Shown: piece by piece, positions 24,580 through 30,076 of the stretch | Layout: the number at the start of each line of letters is the position of its first letter | How positions within the stretch are numbered: the stretch's first letter is position 1 | Made by a program: the position numbers and the translations under genes | The notes under the pieces: model-generated | The model's input: the letters and a program-made list of their open reading frames with translations, nothing else | The model's database searches: none | What the model was told of the DNA's origin: nothing | Assembly (NCBI GenBank): GCA_038534195.1 | Contig: JBCAXE010000043.1 | Coordinates: 1-30,076 of the forward strand | Direction of reading: 5' to 3' | Source: JAJFFW01 sp038534195 | GTDB taxonomy: Bacteria; Pseudomonadota; Alphaproteobacteria; Caulobacterales; Parvularculaceae | Length of the DNA: 30,076 nt

Positions 24580-24906
24580 TCATGCGCCCTCCGTCGTGAG
24601 CCGCAAGCCTACTGCGCCGATCAGAATGAGCGCGATGAAACCATACTGCAAAAACTGCAGGCACTGTTCGAAAAAGAAATACCCAATCAGCGCAATGGCG
24701 ACGATGCCGGCGCCGGACCAGATTGCGTAAGCGACGCCCACGGGGGTTGTTTTCAGCGCTGGTGCAAGACACCAGAAAGACGCGCTATACGCCACAAGCG
24801 ATGCGACGCCCCAATGCGCTTTTTCAAAGCCGGCAGACAATTTCAAAAGCGACGTGCCCAGAATTTCCAGCGCAATCGCGCCCAGCAAATAAATCCATGC
24901 TGTCAT
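24580..24906 (-). CDS. Small multidrug resistance (EmrE/Qac-type) exporter
   Basis: A 108-residue four-TM SMR protein starting at ATG 24906. The key proton/substrate residue Glu14 lies in AIALEILGTSLLKLS, and AYAIWSGAGIV carries Tyr and Trp corresponding to EmrE Y60 and W63. The Qac-type signature WSG.GIV distinguishes it from guanidinium exporters (Gdx). It would expel quaternary ammonium or other cationic compounds using the proton gradient, as a homodimer. The open frame extends upstream to 25026, but that is inside the amidase gene. GAAGG precedes the start, and the amidase stop is 13 bases upstream, so the two are co-transcribed. FFEQ replaces the FFGQ of EmrE. Confidence 0.9.
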   Translation of the reverse strand: MTAWIYLLGAIALEILGTSLLKLSAGFEKAHWGVASLVAYSASFWCLAPALKTTPVGVAYAIWSGAGIVAIALIGYFFFEQCLQFLQYGFIALILIGAVGLRLTTEGA

Positions 24907-24919
24907 GATGCGCGCCCTT

Positions 24920-26563
24920 CTAGCGGCGGCGCGCCATGGCGGCCGCAATTTCGGGGCGCGCTTCGGCGCCTTCAAGATATTGCGGCTCGACGCGAGCGTT
25001 TGCGCGCTGTTCATACGCAAACCCAAAGGATAAAACTTTCACGTCCTCGTCTTTGCCCCCGATAAAGGAGAACCCAACCGGCATGCCATGGATCGTCCCC
25101 ATAGGGACGGTTACGTGAGGATACCCAGCAATCGCTGCGATCCAGCCCGCGCCCGCCCATGCCGGCCATACATCGCCATTGATCGGATCGATGCGACCGG
25201 CGACAGGCCCTGATGGCGACACAAGAATGTCGACCTTATTCTCAGCCATCAGCATGTCGATGCCGTTCTCACGTGTCGCAGACTGCACCGCATCGCGCGC
25301 GGCGATATAGTCGGCGTCGTCAAGGCCTTTCGTTTCCTCGGAAATATCAAAAATACTCTGATCAAAAAGCGCCAGCTCTATGTCGGCGTTCTCACGGTTG
25401 AATGCGATCAGGTCGGCGAGCGTACGCGCGGTCACGGCCTGCGGCGTCTCTTCGAGGTAGGCGTTTAGGGTCGATTTGAACTCCGTATAAAGAAGCTGCC
25501 TGGATTTCGTGGAAAAATCCTCCGCCTGCGGTTCAAATTCTTCAATCTCCACTAGAACAGCGCCCGCCGCCTCGAGTTCTTCAAGGGCCGCGTTAAACCG
25601 TTCGATAATGTCGGCGTTTTGCCCCTCAGCGAAACGAAGAACACCGATGCGTGCGCCGTTAAGCGCCTCCGCGTCGAGCGCCGCCGCATAATCGGTCTTG
25701 GCCACGCCGTCAGCCATGGCCGTTAACATCATGGCGGCGCCGCGAACGGTTTTCGTCATCGGCCCGGCGGTGTCCTGCGAGAAAGAAATCGGGACGATAT
25801 GGTCCTGCGAGACGAGGCCGACGGTTGGCTTGAAACCGACAATCCCATTAACGTTTGAGGGACAAATAATCGAACCGTTCGTCTCGGTGCCGACGGTCCC
25901 GGCGGCCAGCGAGGCGGCCAGCGCCGCGCCGGAGCCGGAGCTTGAGCCGCAGGGATTGCGATCCAGCATGTGGGGGTTACGCACCTGACCGCCGAGCGCC
26001 GACCAGCCGCTCATCGAATCGTTTGATCGAAAATTCGCCCACTGACTAAGGTTCGTCTTTCCGAGAATAATCGCGCCTTCGGCGCGCAAGCCCGCCGCAA
26101 GCGGTGAATCGCGGCCTGTCATATTTTCAGCCAATGCGAGCGCGCCCGCAGTGGTCGGTACGGGGTCAAGGGTTTCGATATTGTCTTTCAACAGGATCGG
26201 AACGCCGTGAAGCGCGCCGAGCGGCTCGCCCGCCGCGCGTTTAGCGTCGAGAGCGCGTGCGTCGTCAAGCGCATTGGGGTTCAACGACAGGACACTCTGC
26301 AGCGTCGGCCCGGCGCGATCGATCCGCGCGATCCGATCGAGATAGGCCGTGACCAATTCTTCCGCCGTCACCTCGCCTTCACGTAACCCCTCGGCGATTT
26401 CGGGGAGCGTTTTTGCGGCCCAACCGTCAGGAGCGAAACTTTCCACGGTTTCGGAGGCCGGCGGCGGCGCGCTTGTATCAACGGCAGTCGGCGTCTCATC
26501 ACCCTCGGGCGCGCAGGCGAGCAACAAAAGAGCAGGAAACGCGGATTTAAGGATGGTTTTCAT
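24920..26563 (-). CDS. Lipoprotein amidase, amidase signature family
   Basis: About 547 residues from ATG 26563. A lipobox LLLAC with Cys17 suggests a lipid-anchored periplasmic enzyme, followed by a low-complexity Pro/Thr/Ala linker. The amidase-signature triad is visible: Lys126 in ILLKDN, cis-Ser207 at the start of GSSSGSG, and nucleophile Ser231 in GTETNGSI. It resembles the glutamyl-tRNA amidotransferase A-like and peptide amidases that hydrolyse amide bonds; the substrate is unknown. It is not GatA, since the lipoprotein signal and the missing gatBC context argue against it. An upstream start at 26620 adds residues that overlap the MFS gene and is rejected. It lies in a leftward group MFS-amidase-SMR. 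Confidence 0.88.
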   Translation of the reverse strand: MKTILKSAFPALLLLACAPEGDETPTAVDTSAPPPASETVESFAPDGWAAKTLPEIAEGLREGEVTAEELVTAYLDRIARIDRAGPTLQSVLSLNPNALDDARALDAKRAAGEPLGALHGVPILLKDNIETLDPVPTTAGALALAENMTGRDSPLAAGLRAEGAIILGKTNLSQWANFRSNDSMSGWSALGGQVRNPHMLDRNPCGSSSGSGAALAASLAAGTVGTETNGSIICPSNVNGIVGFKPTVGLVSQDHIVPISFSQDTAGPMTKTVRGAAMMLTAMADGVAKTDYAAALDAEALNGARIGVLRFAEGQNADIIERFNAALEELEAAGAVLVEIEEFEPQAEDFSTKSRQLLYTEFKSTLNAYLEETPQAVTARTLADLIAFNRENADIELALFDQSIFDISEETKGLDDADYIAARDAVQSATRENGIDMLMAENKVDILVSPSGPVAGRIDPINGDVWPAWAGAGWIAAIAGYPHVTVPMGTIHGMPVGFSFIGGKDEDVKVLSFGFAYEQRANARVEPQYLEGAEARPEIAAAMARRR

Positions 26564-26616
26564 GAGATGAGCCTTTTTTGAAAAGATAGCGAACCGGGCG
26601 TGCGGGCGAAACTGCG

Positions 26617-27954
26617 TCATGGCGATGGGCCCAGCGCCGTCCGATGGTCTGGATGGCGGTCGATCGCCGCATCTTCAAAACGATCGGCGCCAGAGAGCGC
26701 CGGGAAGAGCCGCGTCCACGCCATCGCCGTGACGATGGCGACGCCGCCGCCGAGAATGACCGCGCCTACGGGCCCCAGAAACCTTGCGGCGACGCCGCTT
26801 TGAAATTCGCCAAGCTCGTTGGAGGCGGCGATAAAAATATAGGAGACGGACGAAACGCGCCCCCGCATTTCATCCGGCGTCGCAAGCTGGATCAGCGATT
26901 GGCGCACATAAACGGAAATCATGTCCGCGGCGCCTGTCACCGCTAGCATCACGATCGATAGAAGTAAGATCGTCGAAAAAGCAAAGCCCAACATGGCGGC
27001 CCCGTAAATCGCCACCGCCGCCAACATCCAGGCGCCGACCTTGCGCGCGAGAGGCCGCGTCGCAAGCCACACAGCGACGATCGCCGCGCCGACGGCGGGC
27101 GCCGCGCGCAGGAGGCTGAATTCAAAGGCGCCCACATGGAGAATGTCTTTGGCGAATACCGGCAACAACGCTGTAACGCCGCCAAAAAAGACCACAATCA
27201 GATCGAGCGAAATCGCGCCAAGCACGGTTTTGTTGTCGCGCACATAGCGCAAGCCTTCGATGATCATCGACCAGCTGCGCACATTCGGCGCAGTGCGATG
27301 ACGCGGCGTACGCGCTGTCCAGAAAGTGGCGATCGCGATAATGGTCATCGCCGCGGCGGTCGCGTAAACCGTCTGAAGCCCGGCCTGCAATAAAAAGCCG
27401 CCCACCGCCGGGCCGAGAATAGCGGCCATGTTGAAGCCGAGGGAATTCCACGCAATCGCCAGCGGAAGCTCGTCGCGCGGCACAAGCTTCGGGTAGAGCG
27501 CGTTCGAAGCCGCCGGCGTAAAGGCGTTGACGACACCCATGGCGGCGGCGAGCGCGAAGATGCACGGCAGGGCGATGGACGCCGGCAGCGCGCTCACGAT
27601 GAAGAGGCCGGCGATGGCGGTGAGGCGCACCAGATTGCTGACGATCAAGATCATCTTGCGGTCGTAGCGATCCGCCGCCTGACCGCCCACAAGCGACAGC
27701 AAAAACACGGGTACGAACTGCGCAAGACCGACAATGCCGAGCAGGAACGCCGATTCCTCGACCGAACGCGTCTCGCGTGCGAGCGTGTAAACCTGCCAAC
27801 CGATCGCGACCGCCACCATCTGACGCTCGGCGGAAATGAGCTGCCGCGCAATCCAGTAATGGCGGTAGCCTTGATGGCGAAAGATCGAAAATGACGGCGC
27901 GAGCGACATGGACGCGACCATAGGCGCCGCTTTTAAAGAGGCAAGGCGAAACAT
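26617..27954 (-). CDS. MFS exporter, EntS/MFS_3-like
   Basis: A 445-residue, roughly 12-TM major facilitator. The N-terminal FRHQGYRHYWIARQLIS, the loop GGQAADRYDRKMILI (motif A-like) and the TPDEMRGRVSSVSYIFI region near the end are typical of the EntS / MFS_3 exporter group, which includes enterobactin and drug exporters. No siderophore genes are nearby, so the substrate is open. The ATG at 27954 is the longest start; in-frame ATGs at 27921 and 27909 lack a better Shine-Dalgarno. The stop is 54 bases upstream of the amidase ATG. It is divergent from the DUF3088 gene with about 39 bases between starts. Confidence 0.85.
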   Translation of the reverse strand: MFRLASLKAAPMVASMSLAPSFSIFRHQGYRHYWIARQLISAERQMVAVAIGWQVYTLARETRSVEESAFLLGIVGLAQFVPVFLLSLVGGQAADRYDRKMILIVSNLVRLTAIAGLFIVSALPASIALPCIFALAAAMGVVNAFTPAASNALYPKLVPRDELPLAIAWNSLGFNMAAILGPAVGGFLLQAGLQTVYATAAAMTIIAIATFWTARTPRHRTAPNVRSWSMIIEGLRYVRDNKTVLGAISLDLIVVFFGGVTALLPVFAKDILHVGAFEFSLLRAAPAVGAAIVAVWLATRPLARKVGAWMLAAVAIYGAAMLGFAFSTILLLSIVMLAVTGAADMISVYVRQSLIQLATPDEMRGRVSSVSYIFIAASNELGEFQSGVAARFLGPVGAVILGGGVAIVTAMAWTRLFPALSGADRFEDAAIDRHPDHRTALGPSP

Positions 27955-27993
27955 TTGCGCTATGCTCGACGCGAAAATTTGCGAGGAAAAGAA

Positions 27994-28344
27994 ATGACGA
28001 CGCGTGACATCTTATTCCTGCTCGCGCCCGGTTTTGAGGATAATAGCCGGCGCGAATATTGTCCTGAATGCGCGGAGGCCTATGGGCTGCTCGCTTATTT
28101 TCCCGCAATCAAGGACAGCGTAGAAATTCGCTACCAACCAATCGCGCGGCCCCGCGCGGAAATGGTCGCGCTTCTTGGCGACGCGCACCAGAACTGTCCG
28201 ACGCTTGTTCTTCACGAAACCGCGCCAGGCTCGGACCATGCGGCGATCAGGGAAGAAAACGGACGCCGCTTTATCGATAATGCGCGCGACATGGGGAAAT
28301 ATTTCGCAGACAGATATGGCGCGCCCTTTCCTCGCGGCTCCTAA
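27994..28344 (+). CDS. DUF3088 family thioredoxin-like small protein
   Basis: A 116-residue protein matching DUF3088: DILFLLAPGFED near the start, a CPEC motif in REYCPECAEAYGLLAYFP, the PRAEMVALLGDAHQNCPTLVL strand, and a C-terminal helix. A CPxC pair after a beta strand suggests a thioredoxin-like fold, with redox or metal roles not shown. The frame extends to 27955, but ATG 27994 has GAGGAAAAG upstream and gives the normal family length. It is convergent with amn, and the two stop codons overlap by four bases (28341-28344). Confidence 0.85.
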   Translation: MTTRDILFLLAPGFEDNSRREYCPECAEAYGLLAYFPAIKDSVEIRYQPIARPRAEMVALLGDAHQNCPTLVLHETAPGSDHAAIREENGRRFIDNARDMGKYFADRYGAPFPRGS

Positions 28345-29804
28345 CGCAAGAACGGCTCGTCAAAGCTGCGCAGTTTACGCGAGTGCAGCGTTCCCGCCTT
28401 CGCCTCTTCACGTAATAAATCAATGGCGCGGATGCCGATCGACAAATGCTGGCCGACGCTTTCCTGATAGAATGCGTCCGCCATGCCCGGCAATTTAATT
28501 TCGCCATGGAGCGGGCGGTCTGAGACGCAGAGTAATGTTCCGTAGGGGACGCGATAGCGGTAGCCGTTGGCGGCGATGGTCGCCGATTCCATATCGATGG
28601 CGATGGCGCGCGACTGGTTGAGTCGCACCGCGATCTGGTCGAAACGCAGCTCCCAGTTTCTGTCGCCGGTGGTCACGACCGTGCCCGTGCGCAGCCTTTC
28701 CTTGAGTTGCTTTGGCGCAATCCCGGTCACCTCCTGAACGGCGCGGGTGAGCGCAAGCTGCACCTCCGCAATCGTTGGCAAGGGGATCGACGGCGGCAAC
28801 ACCTCGTCCAGCACATTGTCGTCGCGCAAGTAAGCGTGGGCCAGAACATAATCGCCAAGGCGTTGCGTGCGGCGCAAACCGCCGCAATGGCCGATCATCA
28901 GCCATATATGGGGCCGCAACACCGCAAGATGGTCGGTGATGGTTTTCGCGTTCGACGGACCGACGCCGATATTGACCATGGTGACCCCGTTATGACCCGG
29001 CTGCGCCAGATGATAGGCCGGCATTTGCGGCAACTTCGCCAGCTTGTCTTCCTTACACGGCGCGCCTTTTTTGGTGACGCGGTCGCCGGGTTCGATAAAG
29101 GCGTCGGCGCGCCCCGCCTCAACCTCAGCGCGAGCGTAATCAGCGAACTCGTCCACGTAGCGCTGGTAGTTGGTGAACAGAACGAAGTTCTGAAAATAGT
29201 CCGGCTTCGTCGCCGTGTAATGCTGGATCCGGTGCAGCGAATAATCGGTGCGCTCGGCGGTGAATTGCGACAGCGGCAGCGGATTGTCGCGGTCGAGGAT
29301 CAACTGACCGTCGACGATGTCGTCATTGGTGGCGACGAGGTTGGGCGTGTGGAAATAAATCGGCAATTCCGCGCGCTGTTGCGGCGTGAGGGTGGCGGTC
29401 GCCGCCTCCAGCGCGAAACTGAGCGGCAAAGGCGTATTTGATTGGCCCACTGAAATTTTCGCGGAGAACCGGTCCATCACCCGCGTCAGTTGCTCCATCA
29501 GATAGTCGCGGAAGAGTTCCGGCTGCGTGACGGTGACGCCGTGAACGCTCATGGCGGCGATGCGGCCGAGCGCAAGATTGCTGGTTTGCGTCGCTTTTTC
29601 CGCCGGCACTTCGGCCAGAAGATAGGGATAGGTGGGCGCGCGTCCCTCGCCGATTTTGAGCTTGCCACTGGCGAAAGCGCGAAAACGTCTCTCCACATCG
29701 CCGAGCGCGGCCGCATAAAGATCACAGAGCCGATCCACAGCCGCCTGCGGCGTGGCGCAGTCAACAAGGTCAGCAGCGGGAAGATCGGGCGCGTGGAGGG
29801 ACAT
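28341..29804 (-). CDS. amn: AMP nucleosidase
   Basis: A 487-residue Amn, which hydrolyses AMP to adenine and ribose 5-phosphate and so controls adenylate levels. The N-terminal AMP nucleosidase-specific domain (ATPQAAVDRLCDLYAAALG, YLLAEVPAEKA, HTPNLVATNDD) is followed by a nucleoside phosphorylase-like catalytic domain (GVGPSNAKTITDHLAVLRPH, MIGHCGGLRRTQRLGDYVLAHAYLR, AIDMESATIAANGYR). ATG 29804 has AAAGG about seven bases upstream and is preferred over the ATG at 29846. It is the only gene transcribed leftward from this end; the 270 bases to its right hold a repeat-like palindrome. It may act in the same purine pool as the adenosine-kinase-like gene at 7298. Confidence 0.94.
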   Translation of the reverse strand: MSLHAPDLPAADLVDCATPQAAVDRLCDLYAAALGDVERRFRAFASGKLKIGEGRAPTYPYLLAEVPAEKATQTSNLALGRIAAMSVHGVTVTQPELFRDYLMEQLTRVMDRFSAKISVGQSNTPLPLSFALEAATATLTPQQRAELPIYFHTPNLVATNDDIVDGQLILDRDNPLPLSQFTAERTDYSLHRIQHYTATKPDYFQNFVLFTNYQRYVDEFADYARAEVEAGRADAFIEPGDRVTKKGAPCKEDKLAKLPQMPAYHLAQPGHNGVTMVNIGVGPSNAKTITDHLAVLRPHIWLMIGHCGGLRRTQRLGDYVLAHAYLRDDNVLDEVLPPSIPLPTIAEVQLALTRAVQEVTGIAPKQLKERLRTGTVVTTGDRNWELRFDQIAVRLNQSRAIAIDMESATIAANGYRYRVPYGTLLCVSDRPLHGEIKLPGMADAFYQESVGQHLSIGIRAIDLLREEAKAGTLHSRKLRSFDEPFLR

Positions 29805-29905
29805 GAAAGACCTTTCTTCAGAAAAGTGTTTCGCCGCAGTATACACGCTGATCCGGTGCGGAAGCCAGCGCCGCGTCAGTGCGGGCGGCGGGATCGCGGC
29901 GCCTT

Positions 29906-29943
29906 TCCTTCGTGACGCGCTTCGCGCTCCTCAGGATGAGGGG
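29906..29943. repeat. Palindromic extragenic repeat of the alphaproteobacterial type
   Basis: TCCTTCGTGACGCGCTTCGC and CTCCTCAGGATGAGGG form a short element that resembles intergenic palindromes scattered in alphaproteobacterial genomes (CTTCGAGACGCG...CTCCTCAGGATGAGG types). It contains GCGCTTCGCGC and the TCCT/AGGA ends. Only one copy is in this window, so repeat status rests on recalled resemblance. Downstream to 30076 there is also CGCGGG...CCCGCG (30018-30036), a 6-bp hairpin, and no gene that I can support. Confidence 0.4.
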
Positions 29944-30076
29944 TGAAGTGAGGGCCGGTTTGTGATGTCCTTTTGTCTCGTTAGTCATTCCTCATTCCTT
30001 CCAGCCTTCATCGTCTCCGCGGGCGGTCTTCCCGCGAGAGGGTTCGTTTCGTCGTAGAGAGGCCTGCGCGAGACGC

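Noticed and set aside
27122..28108. 328-residue open frame on the minus strand
   Set aside because: It overlaps the MFS gene in another frame of the same strand. Its translation is low-complexity Arg/Ala with no membrane or domain pattern, so it is a shadow.
28707..29441. 244-residue open frame antisense to amn
   Set aside because: Arg/His/Gln-rich shadow product of GC-rich amn coding sequence; no domain and no ribosome-binding site logic.
29820..29988. Small minus-strand frame starting MTNETKGHHK
   Set aside because: It has an AGGA before the ATG, but it runs through the palindromic repeat-like element and has no recognisable domain; likely a spurious repeat-derived frame.
1..30076. tRNA, rRNA, CRISPR, insertion sequence or prophage
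   Set aside because: I looked for T-loop motifs in gene gaps, regular spaced repeats and transposase/integrase motifs and found none; a covariance-model scan would be decisive for RNAs.

Overview
The window is GC-rich, densely packed chromosomal DNA from an alphaproteobacterium. Evidence for this is a ceramide gene set of the Caulobacter type, a GTTC-N7-GTTC SOS box (the alphaproteobacterial LexA motif), dnaK and dnaJ in tandem, and AMP nucleosidase and AmpG of normal layout. A Caulobacterales/Hyphomonadales/Parvularculales-like organism fits best, but the genus cannot be fixed from sequence alone. I found no rRNA, tRNA, CRISPR array, transposase or phage gene. The only repeat-like element is a short palindromic sequence near the right edge.

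Region 1 (1-7288) is a sphingolipid locus. A fatty-acid-hydroxylase family membrane protein and a truncated downstream gene run leftward. Rightward run a fatty acyl-AMP/ACP ligase (aasR), a 3-oxo-ceramide reductase-like epimerase family protein (cerR), an acyl carrier protein (acpR), serine palmitoyltransferase (spt), a secreted DUF2141 protein and a GNAT-like ceramide synthase (bcerS). Together they would load a fatty acid on AcpR, condense it with serine, N-acylate the ketosphinganine and reduce the product. The hydroxylase may modify the lipid, and the DUF2141 protein has no assigned role.

Region 2 (7298-14201) holds a PfkB adenosine-kinase-like gene, a small lipoprotein, AmpG permease, a soluble hybrid histidine kinase with one degenerate and one canonical receiver, and a ComM/YifB AAA+ protein preceded by a good SOS box.

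Region 3 (14335-18802) is the most unusual. It has a 655-residue single-pass membrane protein joining a TIR-like domain to a formylglycine-generating-enzyme-like (FGE) domain, both apparently without catalytic residues. It faces a secreted H-type-lectin-like protein and is followed by a two-TM protein of unknown function.

Region 4 (18962-22892) is the dnaK-dnaJ chaperone locus, with a heat-shock-like promoter candidate, an intervening 37-residue membrane peptide gene and a 15-bp hairpin. It ends in a secreted helical protein on the opposite strand.

Region 5 (23176-30076) is a metabolic and transport set: a cytochrome P450, an EmrE-type SMR exporter, a lipoprotein amidase, an EntS-like MFS exporter, a DUF3088 thioredoxin-like protein and AMP nucleosidase. 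Several convergent pairs overlap or lie within about 20 bp of each other.
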